Source: Perognathus longimembris pacificus (lineage: Eukaryota; Chordata; Mammalia; Rodentia; Heteromyidae). From it: a stretch of DNA of 64,000 nt. The number at the start of each line of letters is the position of its first letter. Position 1 is the first letter of the stretch. Under the pieces are notes generated by a model. It ran no database searches. It was not told the origin of the DNA and worked only from the letters and a program-made list of their open reading frames with translations. Location: assembly GCF_023159225.1 (NCBI RefSeq), contig NC_063174.1:26619983-26683982 (forward strand), written 5' to 3'. Position numbers and translations under genes: made by a program. Shown here one piece after another: positions 54,346 to 64,000 of this stretch.

Positions 54346-55422
54346 TTTTATTTTGAAAACTGTTATCTGTTGTCATTTTGCAGAAGTGTAGCTTCTAGCA
54401 ACAACAACCTGAGCAAAGTTTTTAAGGTATTAGGACATCAGCTATAGAATAGATGAAATTGACTTCAGAATCGATGCAACATAGTCCCAGCTTCAAGACA
54501 CTGTTAAGTCTCTTACTTGCTTAAATGCGCTTAGAGGTTTCTTTTTGGCATTGACTCCCACCTGAGCATCTGTGCTTCCCCTCCAACAATGTAGACCATC
54601 TAGGAAAAATCTAGTCCCAGCAATGAGGAACTTCCATTAGCCACAGAATAGCTAAACAGTAGGACTATCAAAGAAAACTTTTCAAAGGCAAATAGTTTAG
54701 AGAGAAAAAATGTTTCAAAGAGAGATGAAATGGTTAAAAAAATCCAAATGAAATAATTTAAGACACAACTTAAATGATGTTTTTGCTGGGCTTTGTGAAT
54801 TAACTAAAAGTCCCCCAACTTCATATCTCTGTGCCCTTTGATCTGAGCTATTCTCTGCTGCGGTCTCTTTGCCATCACCTTGGGCTCCAGGGATGAGAAA
54901 ATTCACTGATAAGTATCTTGTGTGGAAGGCAAACTGCATTTCAAGCAAACAAATCCTTCTGCTTATCATCTGAGAAAAAAAAAAAAAAACAGCCCAAAAC
55001 TCAGAGGATCACCCACTAGACAACTTGTTCCTATTCTGTCCCAATGGTAAAGCAGTAACAACTTTTCCAGAACTCCTCTCAAGACAAAGAATAAGCTAGT
55101 AGTCACCAGGCCATATCTGTGACTTGGATTTTTTTCAATTATTCAGACTTTTTATACGTCTGCCCCCCAGTTTTTCCTATTTAACCTGAAAACAAAGTCT
55201 CTACTCAAAAGGTGGCTGAAGAGGTATTGAAATGATCTCTTCCCATGCTCTTGTGTTAGGAATCTCCTTCCTCAGCTCTTTATTAGCATATAGGAACAAG
55301 TGAATGGGCTTAACTTGAAACTCCTGGACTTTGAGCCTGGGGTCTAAAAACCTGGTTTTATGAATTTGTGCTAGCCCGAATTTTAAAAAAGTGACCAAAA
55401 TCCAGAGGTGTTAAAGAAGACC

Positions 55423-55423
<1 letters not shown>
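54346..55423. other. Unique sequence
   Basis: One A run near 54974-54990. No gene or repeat seen. Confidence 0.4.

Positions 55424-55471
<48 letters not shown>
55424..55471. repeat. (CTAT)n microsatellite
   Basis: About twelve CTAT units. Confidence 0.97.
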
Positions 55472-55472
<1 letters not shown>

Positions 55473-56624
55473 GGCTATCTAACATTAAACCCTTTCCAGG
55501 CACTTCTACCATAAGGAAAACTCATATTTTTTTAATTGAAGTCTTCTATTTAAATAAATAAGATTATCTATTTCTATTTGCTCCAAAGTTACATTTTTAG
55601 TAATCTGTGATCATTAGAGTTAAGAGGATCTCTTCTATAATTTATTTAGTTGGATATTTCCAGTCTTTGCCTCTTGTATTCTACTTTATAATGGTGCTCC
55701 TAGTTCTAGACTTGAACAAATGAATTCATTGATTTTAAAAAACGTCAATTATTACAATTTGTCTCCTCCAATACTAAGTCGTTACTAGCCAAGAAACCTG
55801 CAAAAAAATACTTGTTGACACCCTAATTTAATCAAGACTAAGGGATGTTATAGCATAAGGGAGGGATATAACAGCTGCTCTTGAGCCTCATTGAGTACTT
55901 ATTTGGGCCCATAAATTAACTTGAAGTAGGATAAAAGCTAAGAACCCAGCTTCCACTTTGTTATCTACATCCTTTACTCTGAGCCATTCTCTCTTAAAGT
56001 CACTTTACATCCACCGTAGAATCCAGGAAGGATGCAAGGACTGAAATGAGGACCATCAGAGCAGAGCTGTGAATGGAACTGTTTATGCATACCTCTGACC
56101 CTTCAGGCCTCAGTTCTCTCCATTTAACCTAAGACAAATGGCTCTCCTGGTAAAGAAGGCAAGAGGCAGGTTAAAATGTAACCTACATTAGTCAAAGTAC
56201 CTCTCCCTGGAGGAGAATCATTCTCATACAACCTTCATTTTATCTTCATACAATTCAATCTTTATTCACTCTGAAGTTTCTCTCCCTACCATCCCACAAT
56301 ATACAAGCCCCACTAAGAAACCCTAAACTTTACCATTCCTTCTGGTAGCTTAGGATGCCAGAGAAGCTTCAAAATCTGAATTTTCTTCAAATCTCATATT
56401 TAGTAAGTTTCCTGTCTACGTACATAATTGAAAATGTGTTTAATTTTTTTTTAATGAACCATATGTCAGTCACTGGTTCAATACCTGTAGCACTTCTCAG
56501 AAGACACTGCCACAATCATTAAAGACATCCCTGGAAGTCACTGACCATCTCAGTTGAACTTTCAGCAGGGTGTTCTATTAATTATTTAATAGGCTACGTA
56601 CATATTTCTAGGTGAAGAAGCATA
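55472..56624. other. Unique AT-rich sequence
   Basis: Nothing recognised. Confidence 0.4.
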
Positions 56625-57002
56625 TGGTAATCCTTTGGTCCTGTCTTGTTATGGCTTGCATAGGAAATGCCCCCCACTGGCCCATGTGTTGAATAATTGG
56701 TCTCCCTCCAACTTGTGGTGTTATTTTGGAAATTTGGGGAATAGAGCCTCACTAGAGGAAGTAGATAACTTGGGAGTATATCCTAGGGACTATATCTTGC
56801 TCTGGCTCCTTCTTGTGTCTCTCTACTTCACTCTCTGCTTTCTGTCTGCCACAGGATGAACAAACTCTTCCCTCTACACACTCCTGTTGCCATTATGTTC
56901 CGTTCTGCCACTGGCCTAAAAACACAATCAAGGGACCATGGACTGAGTCAAAATAATCTCTCCCTTTGAGTTGTTCTTTTTGGGTGTGCTCATTTTAGTA
57001 AG
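56625..57002 (+). mobile_element. MaLR-type solo LTR
   Basis: TGTTATGGCTTGCATAGGAA, CCACTGGCCCATGTGTTGAA, GTGGTGTTATTTTGGAAAT, GAGCCTCACTAGAGGAAGTA, TCTTGCTCTGGCTCCTTCTT, GTTGCCATTATGTTCCG, CATGGACTGAGTCAAAATAA and a GTTGTTC ending. ERVL-MaLR order is preserved end to end. Confidence 0.88.
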
Positions 57003-58674
57003 GTACTAAAATGCCTTCCAGGAAGAAAGGTCAGATGTAGTTGACCGGCCACTGTGTGCTTGGCTGGTTTCCTTGAGGAATGATGGCTGGCTAAAGGCCA
57101 TAAAGTGTTCATTTCTGTTTCTGGTAGGTTAGACTCACCACCAGTGGCAGGAGACAGATCAGACTCAATAAGAAAGAACTGTAGCATTGGTCCCAGTATA
57201 GCCTCAATGCTTTCTGTGATAGCCACTAGGTCAGTGGGCCCACAAAGGTAGCTAAGGACAAAGGCTGACTGACATTGGCAAGATGAATTAGACCCTTCCT
57301 CTTCTTAAAAGACTCTTCTGCAGCTGGTGCCTCTGGATGTTATTCCCATGCACCAAAAGAAAGGTGTGTGTACTTTGGGTAACCCCCACAGAGTTTTCAC
57401 ATGTCTTCCACATACTCACTTATCATCAGTCTTCCAGTCCAGTTTCTTGTAGATTCTTCACTATCCAGTCACATTATTTGCCATTGTTTAGGAGCCTGTG
57501 TGAAATGGACAAACTCTTTGATTATTGATTTCTCATTCATTCCATCATACCCCTACACCCCAGAAGAATAGTAGTTAAAACCACATTCACACAACAGTTC
57601 TGAAGAAGCAATTTGCTGGTAAAGATTATGCCTTGAAGACTCCCTCTCAAGTTTCAAGTATATCTATATGTCAGGTTTCATGGCCTCCTGACTAGGGAAT
57701 AATCATGCAATATACTTGACCCAACCTGCGAGCTTCTGAAAGCAGAGCCCTCCAGCATCTCTCAAATTATTCACGTGTCAGTGATATTCTCACCACTCTA
57801 GTCTGCATCAAGTTACTCAGTTGACTATACATTTTTCCTTCTAAGTTCACACAAAGGTTAACTTCTTCAAAGAGATCTGTCAAAACCTGACATTGTGTTT
57901 GGTTTGCAATGCGGTTGTAACACTAAACGTACAAATGTGCTATTCTACTAAGTCTTCATGTCACTGGGGCATCAACAGGAGTTTGGGGTTTTGAGTAAAA
58001 GCTAGCCTGTGGCAGCTTGCATGGGAAGTGAGGCTCACCCAACAGGTTAAAAAAATAAAACTAACCAAAAACGTTGTGGCTAAAAATAATTAGTACCCAT
58101 GCAGAGCAATGCATGCAGAGTACTTTCCTAGATTAGTTCTGGGAGCTTTTCTTTTCAGTAAAGAAATAGGCTGGTGGGCCCAGAGAAGGCATGTGTGGTA
58201 CAGGTGGAGAAGAGAGGCTGGAATTTTCTGACATGTTGTAAAGCAAGCAAAGCAATGCTGACCTCAGGTACATGTACACTGAAAGGCTTATGAAGCCCAA
58301 AGGTCCGGTGAGAAGTTCATCATCTCTTTCTCATTGGAATATCTTTTAATGTCCAACTATCTTCTCTTTCCATTGAGAATTTTACTTTATTTGCCAATGT
58401 TCTCCAACTGGAAAAACTTGCTATGATCTTTCTGGATAAACCCAGTAATTTTCTTTTGGTACCACCCTTGAGAAAGTTTTCCAGGCTGAGCTCTTGAAGG
58501 ATTTGAATTTAATTGCACACTGAGCTGATTTGTCAGGCCCATTTAGGGACAGAGGCTAAAGAAGACAAAAGTGTATTTTGCCTCAGAAGAGATTTTTAAC
58601 TTGTGTCAGGACCAAACACATTGAAAATTTAATTCTAAGTGTGCTAACTCATACATCTCAAATTTTAAGATATT
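57003..58674. other. Unique sequence block
   Basis: About 1.7 kb with no recognised repeat or gene. Confidence 0.4.
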
Positions 58675-58885
58675 GCTGGGCAGGTGAAATAAGCCTATAA
58701 TCTCAGCTGTACATGAGGTGTAAGTAGAAGGATTGTGATCAGAGGCTGGCCTGGGCAAAAAGTGCAAGACTCTATTTGAAAAATAAAAGGCCTAGGAACA
58801 TGGCTCAAAAAGTAAAGTACCTGCCTACTATAAGATCTTAAGTTCAATTCCCAGCACCAAAACAAACAAACAAACAAAAACAACC
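58675..58885 (+). mobile_element. B1-like plus ID-like composite SINE
   Basis: TGCTGGGCAGGTGAAATAAG, CTATAATCTCAGCTGTACAT and GCCTGGGCAAAAAGTGCAAG (B1-like); then GGCCTAGGAACATGGCTCAA, AAAGTACCTGCCTACTATAA and GTTCAATTCCCAGCACC (ID-like), with a (CAAA)n tail. Left/right order differs from IDL-Geo. Confidence 0.8.
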
Positions 58886-58965
58886 CAACAAACAAAAATG
58901 TATTGTTGTAAGGGCAATACTTGCAGTTTAATTTCAGGTTTCCCAAAAAAACAAAATCTTAAGTG

Positions 58966-59010
58966 AGTGTGTGTGTGCGCGCGCGCGCGCCTGCGCGCAT
59001 GTGTGCATGT
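58966..59010. repeat. (GT)n(GC)n alternating tract (Z-DNA-prone)
   Basis: GT units, then seven GC units at 58977-58990, then CTGCGCGCATGTGTGCATGT. Almost strict purine-pyrimidine alternation, one break at 58990-58991. Confidence 0.95.
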
Positions 59011-59231
59011 TTACAACATAGGCATATTTGGAGGAAAGAATGCCATTCTTTAACGTATCCTAAGCTAGATCGATTTATGACTATATTCAAAATTGCTGTG
59101 TTTGCTTTCAGACATACTTACTATATACTATAACAACAGAATTCATCCAGGTTTCTCTTTTCATTTAATAGACCATGGTGTTGTGGGTACCCATTCAAAT
59201 GATTAATAGTGGAAGAAGAGTCCAAATATCA
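59011..59231. other. Unique sequence
   Basis: Nothing recognised. Confidence 0.35.
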
Positions 59232-59478
59232 GATTTGCCGGATGCCAGTGGCTCTCACCTGCAATACTAGCTTACTTGGGAGGCTGAGATCTGAGGATCA
59301 CAGTTTAAAGTCAGCCCAGGCAAGAAATTCTGAGAGATTCTTATCTCCAACTAACCACCCAAAACCCAAAAGTGGCACTGTAGTTTAAAGTGGTAGAGCC
59401 TTAGCCTTGATTAAAAGAGGCTGGGACAGCACCCAGTCTAACTTCAAGCCCCACAAACAACTTTAAAAAAAACAGGTG
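59232..59478 (+). mobile_element. B1-like/Geo composite SINE
   Basis: TGCCGGATGCCAGTGGCTCT, TACTTGGGAGGCTGAGATCT, CTTATCTCCAACTAACCACC, AAAAGTGGCACTGTAGTTTA and TTAGCCTTGATTAAAAGAGG, ending CCCCACAAACAACTTTAAAA. Confidence 0.92.
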
Positions 59479-59819
59479 TTTCTGAAAGTTTTTCAACATG
59501 AGAAACAGGGAAAGATAAGCATTTTATTAATGCAATAACCACTTATACCTAATTTTTTATGTGCCCTAAATAAATATCTCTAAATGCAATTACTGGAGCA
59601 TACTTAAGAGTTTCCAATTGTCATAAATAGAAATGGCTCTCATGGTTGTTCTTTTTTTTACTTCTAATAATTTAATTCAAATATATTTCTACTCAATTGA
59701 CTGCATTTTTATATAGGAAAACATTTAGAAGTACACTAGTAACAGTTATGTGTCAGATAATTTTCTTGAAATTATTCTAAACCTAAATGCTCAAGTATTC
59801 AGAATACAAACCCATACTT

Positions 59820-60120
59820 AATGTTGGAGAAAGGGCCTACAGATTTCAATTAAAGTTAAATTCGGTCCTAGGAATAGGACCCTAAGCAGTAGGATTACTG
59901 TTCTTATAAAAGGAGGAAGAGCGATTTCTCTGTCTCTCCACATCAGTAAGACCACAACCATGTCTACAAATCAGGAAGAGAGACATCAGTAGAAATCAAT
60001 ATTTTTTGACACCTGGATTATGGACTCCTAGCCACCAGAAAGGTTAGAAAACAAATATGTTATTCAAGTCACTAAGACTGTCATTTTTTGTATGGCAGCA
60101 GGAGCAGAATAATACATTGT
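59820..60120 (+). mobile_element. MLT1-like LTR (ERVL-MaLR)
   Basis: TTGGAGAAAGGGCCTACAGA, TACTGTTCTTATAAAAGGAG, CTCTGTCTCTCCACATCAGT, AGACCACAACCATGTCTAC, GGATTATGGACTCCTAGCC, TATTCAAGTCACTAAGACTG and AGCAGGAGCAGAATAATACA. All the usual 3'-half LTR blocks appear in order. Confidence 0.85.
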
Positions 60121-60245
60121 GTCTATTGTTACTTAAACTGTTTTCCTCTTTACCTGCTGCTGTTAAAACTTGTCTTAACACATTTAATGCTATGGAAGAA
60201 AGAGAGATAGTGAGGTGAGACTTGCTCTCTGTGAATGCAAGTGCT

Positions 60246-60424
60246 CAACACTACCCTTTAAAATTTTTTTAATTGATTTATTTATTGTAAAGTTATGTAC
60301 AGAGGGGTTATCATTTCACACGTAAACAGTAAGTACACTTCTTGTCAAACTTGTTACCTCCTCCCTCATTTTTCTCCCCCCTTCCCCCCTTCCCCAGTTC
60401 CCTCTTCCACCAACACTACCCTTT
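60246..60424 (-). mobile_element. 5'-truncated L1 with perfect 14-bp target duplication
   Basis: Body 60260-60410 (151 bp). On the minus strand it ends CCCCTCTGTACATAACTTT, ACAATAAATAAATC and an A-rich tail. Direct repeats CAACACTACCCTTT lie at 60246-60259 and 60411-60424. Its sequence matches the 3' 150 bp of the copy at 17 kb. Young, by the intact duplication. Confidence 0.93.
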
Positions 60425-60639
60425 TTGAGACTTACAAGTCATTCTTTCAAGCAACTGTGGCAGAATCTTACCCAATACCTGAGCCATATCCTTGGAATCC
60501 AGTCCATTGGATCCAGAATTGTGTGCTGGAGATTGCTTTTCCCCTCTCCATGCTTCTGGAACCTCTTTTCTCCTCCTTTTTTTTTCTCAACAATACTGAA
60601 GTACTGCCATCAAGAGACATCCCACTGAGTGTTTCAGAT
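60425..60639. other. Unique sequence
   Basis: Nothing recognised. Confidence 0.35.
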
Positions 60640-60845
60640 GGAGTGATTGACTTGATCTCTTCCTGCCCCATTTTCTTGCCTATAAAATGGTGAATGATAA
60701 TAATTGTCCCCACCTCAGGTTATTGCAAAGGCTGAACAACTTGTGCCAAGTTCATGTACCTACATTCAAGTTAGCTTTGGAACTTGAACAAATTAGTTGA
60801 CCAACCAATGCCTCTGATCCATAAAATGAGGACAGCACTAGGTCT
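60640..60845 (+). mobile_element. MIR-like SINE pieces
   Basis: CCATTTTCTTGCCTATAAAA, TGGTGAATGATAATAATTGT, CCCCACCTCAGGTTATTGCA (MIR 3' half) and, after it, GGAACTTGAACAAATTAGTT, GCCTCTGATCCATAAAATGA (possibly a second MIR). Confidence 0.65.
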
Positions 60846-61254
60846 TATCACACAGAGGTGACAAAGATCTTTTCCCAGATGCCACGACTGTGGTTGGTAA
60901 CAGTGCATTTAGCTGTCATCTCTCTGGGACTGTCCTGACTGCAGAGAAGTGTAGATATAGGGCAGTATCATATCCAGGGACCAATTAATGTGTTGTTCAA
61001 AGATTTTGTCCATGCAGGGACAACCACTTTAGAGCTCATTGTAAGTCACTGGAGACTCTATTACAGCTCCTCCTCTCCCTCTGCTGAATCCTAAACCTGT
61101 CCTCTTCTGCTCATCTCCATTTCCCAGAAAACCACAGGTGGTAGGACCCGATCACATCATCTTTAGAGATGAAAAGGCATGCTTTGGTTGTCTCTCCATT
61201 CTCATGTCCTGGAAAAAGTAGCCCATCTCTAAAGAATGCTTCAAAAAATACTTA
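60846..61254. other. Unique sequence
   Basis: Nothing recognised. Confidence 0.35.
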
Positions 61255-61540
61255 GGCTGGGTACCAGTGGTTCATCCCTTTAACCCTAGCTACTTAGAAG
61301 ACTGAGATCTGAGGATCACAGTTCAAAGCCATCCTGAGAAGGAAAGTCCACAAGAGTCTTATGTCCAGTTCACCACCAGAAAACTGAAAACTGGAGCTGT
61401 GCCTCAACATGATAGAGTGCTAGCCTTGAGCAAAAGAGCTCAGGGACAGTGTCCAGGCCTTGTGTTCAAACCCCATGATCTAGAAAAGAAAGAAAGAAGG
61501 ACGGAAGGACGGAAGGAAGGAAGGAAGGAAGGAAGGGACT
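61255..61540 (+). mobile_element. B1-like/Geo SINE with GGAA-rich tail
   Basis: GGCTGGGTACCAGTGGTTCA, CTTAGAAGACTGAGATCTGA, TCCAGTTCACCACCAGAAAA and GAGCTGTGCCTCAACATGAT. The end is CCCCATGATCTAGAAAAGAA with GGAC/GGAA repeats at 61493-61537. Confidence 0.92.
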
Positions 61541-61739
61541 TGGGAGTTGAGGAGAAATCTAATTGCTAGCATATTTGTTCATATCTTGCATTTTTTTTCA
61601 TATTGCTAGTTCTCATGGTTTTGTGTTATTGCATGATCCTGAAGGAAAAGCTATCTCCTGTACATCTTAGCACCCATAGTGCCTAGACAAGACCAGGAAT
61701 GCCAAATACCAGACTTAGCACCTGTAGGGTCCTGTTGCT

Positions 61740-61860
61740 CTCAGTAAATCCTTATTTCTGCCACTTCTCAATACTTTCTCATAAATCAATTACAAGCTGA
61801 GGTGATTTAGGACAAGTCACTTGCCAATCCTGGCCTCTCCATGCTACCAGCTTAGAAGTC
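61740..61860 (+). mobile_element. MIR-like fragment (weak)
   Basis: ACAAGCTGAGGTGATTTAGG, ACAAGTCACTTGCCAATCCT, GGCCTCTCCATGC has the MIR TGTGACCTTGGGCAAGT and CTCTG order. Diverged. Confidence 0.4.
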
Positions 61861-61879
61861 TTGAGTCAGAAACTAGATG

Positions 61880-62265
61880 TACTATGGTCCTATACAGACA
61901 TATCCAGTCCCAAATTTTGGGAACCTGTTAATTTGTCTGGCAAATGAGTCCTTGCAGGTGTAATGATAGTAAGGATCTTCAAGCCAAAGATAAATATCCT
62001 TAAAAGAGATGGAAGAAGGGAAGACATGGAGAGATGGAAGAAAGTGATGTGCCCATGACACAGAGATTGGAGTGCCAGAGCTGTAAGCCAAGGAATACCT
62101 GGATCCATGGGCAGCTGGGAGAAGAAAGGAATATGACCCCCCCTCCCCCCAGAGCTTTACACAGATCAGTGGTCCCTGCCACACTGGTTTTAGGCTTCCA
62201 GTCTCCCAAACTGTGAGAGACTGTTTCTTTTATTTCATGCTACTTGGTAGGTTGTCACTTAGCCA
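61880..62265 (+). mobile_element. MLT1-like LTR (ERVL-MaLR)
   Basis: GAGTCCTTGCAGGTGTAATG, AGTAAGGATCTTCAAGCC, TATCCTTAAAAGAGATGGAA, GCTGTAAGCCAAGGAATACC, TTTTAGGCTTCCAGTCTCCC, AAACTGTGAGAGACTGTTTC, TCACTTAGCCAGTTG. The order CTTATAAGAGA, GCCAAGGA, CTTCCAGCCTCC, AGAACTGTGAGA is the MLT1 3' half. Confidence 0.85.
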
Positions 62266-63159
62266 GTTGTCCTAGGAAATTAAGAAATTAGATCTGGAGA
62301 GCTGCAAAATCTGCAGAATGGGTCCTGCCTATGCTGATATCTAAGCTCAAGCTTGGGCGATACAACTCACAGGTCATGTGTCTCTCACCTTTCAGCTGAT
62401 CTGTACAGTGTGTTCACAGGTAGGAGGTTGAGGTCACCTAGTTAATCTTGCATTGGTGACCCTGGAGAGTATGGTACAGCAGTGGTCACACCAGCACCTA
62501 GAGAAAAGCCAGAATCCAGACACACCAGAGAGGGGAGATGAAGCCTCATTCCAGCAACTTCCCTTATAATACGTAAAGATATCCTTGAATTAACAATCCA
62601 ACTGGCCAAAAGCTCTCAAGGGAATGTTAGCTCTCAGTAATGTCAGATAATGAATCCTAGTATGTGCTAGAACTGAAAGAATTTTTTAAGCAGTCATATC
62701 CTAGCTTTCATTCTAGACAAGAAAATGGAGGCAGCCATGTTTGAATGGCTGAGGACCATGTATAGTGACAGCACCCTAGTCAGAACTCCCAGGCCACAGT
62801 AATGTGCATTTTTGGGGACATCTCTTTTCTTGGTTCTCTTAATATTTCTCAGTTACTAAAGAGAATGCCTCATCTGTATATTTCAAATAAGAGCTTTAAA
62901 AGTCAAGTTACTAGCCCAATTTTTTTCTTAAATCACTGTGTTTTGGATTGATACTTAGAATTCTAAACCAGTTTGCATCCCGGTGAATTCAGCTTGATAG
63001 AAACAGAAGCAAACAAACAAAAGAGAGGCTTAGAGAACCGACCTCCCAGCTGCATGGAAAAATGGCTTTGAGGCGGTTAACCCCAGCTAGGAAGAGCCGT
63101 GGCGAAACAGCGTGTCTACACCATACACATACATATTCAGACGCTTTGTCAAAAAAAAA
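62266..63159. other. Unique sequence
   Basis: Unique, CpG-poor except near 63030-63115. An A run lies at 63149-63168. No gene or repeat assigned. Confidence 0.4.
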
Positions 63160-63600
63160 AAAAAAAAAGCCCAGTGCTGGAGCATTTCAATTAACAAAGT
63201 GGGATGGTTTACCTGATAAAATGCTCCCTGTGTGAGTGTAATTACATATTTATACCCCACAGAGATTTTTTAATTTCTGTTTGGTTTGTTTGCCTTGAAA
63301 GTGTTTGTCGCTGGGAGTGTTCTTGATGTGCAATTTTAAAGCAGCATTGGCCAACTGTGTGCTTGTTTTCATTGTAGATTTATTACAATTTGAAGATGAT
63401 GCTTTTCGTCCTGTATACACACAATACTGATACTTCCCCGAGAAGACAATTCATGGAGAATCAGGGAAAGCATCAAAGAGAGGCTGTCAAGTACCTGTCT
63501 TCTTCTCCCCAAGCAGTTTTCACATTTTAACTCACCAGAGGCTATTAACTGAGTCTGAAAAATTGGTTTGCAGTCATTGCAAGTTTGCTTATTTATCACT
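63160..63600. promoter_or_regulatory. Candidate conserved non-coding element
   Basis: After the A run, a compact repeat-free block holds TTCAATTAACAAAG, GTGTAATTACATATTTATAC, TTTTTTAATTTCTG, CAATTTTAAAG and TTGTCGCTGGGAG. The TAATTA-type and ATTTATACC-type words suit homeodomain and MEF2/TATA-like binding. There is no coding potential. Regulatory role is inferred only from composition. Confidence 0.3.
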
Positions 63601-63605
63601 TCCTG

Positions 63606-63640
63606 CACACACACACACACACACACACACGCGCGCGCGC
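63606..63640. repeat. (CA)n(CG)n alternating tract (Z-DNA-prone)
   Basis: About 12 CA units pass directly into five CG/GC units. Strict purine-pyrimidine alternation. Confidence 0.96.
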
Positions 63641-63764
63641 TTTGCTTTGCCATCACACCATCTCATCCCTCATCAATATGGCAAAGAGAGCTGAGTAAGG
63701 TCCTTTCCGAGGTTCATTGCTGCCCCCCTTTCCTAGATGAATGCACAAATATGTGGATTTAGAT

Positions 63765-63912
63765 TGCTGATTAATTGGGCTTGCTTTCATTCTGTCAATA
63801 AGCATCAGAGCCCCTGCTATGTCTTGGGTACCACTGCCAGGCTTTGGGTATGCAGAGATAAGTTGCAGTTCCAGTCTCCTGGAGTTTACATGCTAGCACA
63901 GAGGTCAGGCAG
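63765..63912 (-). mobile_element. L2-like LINE 3' end
   Basis: TTTCATTCTGTCAATAAGCA, AGCCCCTGCTATGTCTTGGG, AGGCTTTGGGTATGCAGAGA and CTCCTGGAGTTTACATGCTA: reverse-complement L2 terminal order. Confidence 0.6.
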
Positions 63913-64000
63913 GGCGAGAAGTGAGTGCAGGCCAGCATAGCAAGTGCTGGAAATGAGGAGCAGGCGGCATGCATTCCAGTGGGGGCCTCTTGGAGTTGGA

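Overview
The window looks like repeat-rich, gene-free nuclear DNA from a rodent. The best lineage marker is a two-part SINE present in at least nine copies. Its left monomer resembles a tRNA-Ala-derived ID element, with recognisable A and B boxes. Its right monomer begins around GCCAGAAGTGGCGCTGTGGC and ends in CCAGGACTGGC plus an A tail. This fits IDL-Geo, a SINE described from kangaroo rats and their relatives (superfamily Geomyoidea). The same right monomer also sits behind a B1/7SL-like left monomer in about a dozen older copies. A kangaroo rat, pocket mouse or pocket gopher is therefore the most likely source; this is inference from the repeats.

I found no protein-coding exon, rRNA, tRNA gene or CRISPR array that I can defend. 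The open reading frames are short (the longest is 163 codons), lie mostly in simple repeats or transposon relics, and resemble no protein family I recognise. The window is probably intergenic or deep-intronic.

Layout. 1-11.5 kb: mostly unique AT-rich sequence with a few SINEs. 11.55-12.08 kb: a CpG-dense solo LTR with a perfect 6-bp target duplication, the clearest single element here. 12-20 kb: SINEs, a 5'-truncated L1 and microsatellites. 19.6-20.8 kb: an old L1 3' region interrupted by two SINEs. 21-32 kb: mixed unique DNA, MIR, IDL-Geo and microsatellites. 33-34.1 kb: a second old L1 3' region with a nested SINE. 34-39 kb: mostly unique. 39-42.8 kb: dense SINE, MaLR and MIR sequence, with a 266-nt pure polypurine strand and a (GGA)n tract. 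42.86-44.0 kb: an unresolved coding-like relic. 45.8, 56.6, 59.8 and 61.9 kb: MaLR/MLT1 LTRs. 52.6-53.3 kb: a possible retroviral-leader-like segment with a perfect 11-bp hairpin. Near both ends of the window, and in several gaps between repeats, unique stretches rich in homeodomain-, POU- and E-box-like words are candidate non-coding regulatory DNA.

No genes act together here. Activity in this DNA is mainly waves of retrotransposition: ancient MIR/L2, then MaLR LTRs and old L1, then B1-like/Geo SINEs, and most recently IDL-Geo, a lineage-specific L1 and the solo LTR. Microsatellites have grown from several SINE tails. I saw no previously undescribed gene system; the most follow-up-worthy items are the solo LTR, the shared-module SINEs, the unresolved relic at 43-44 kb and the candidate conserved elements.
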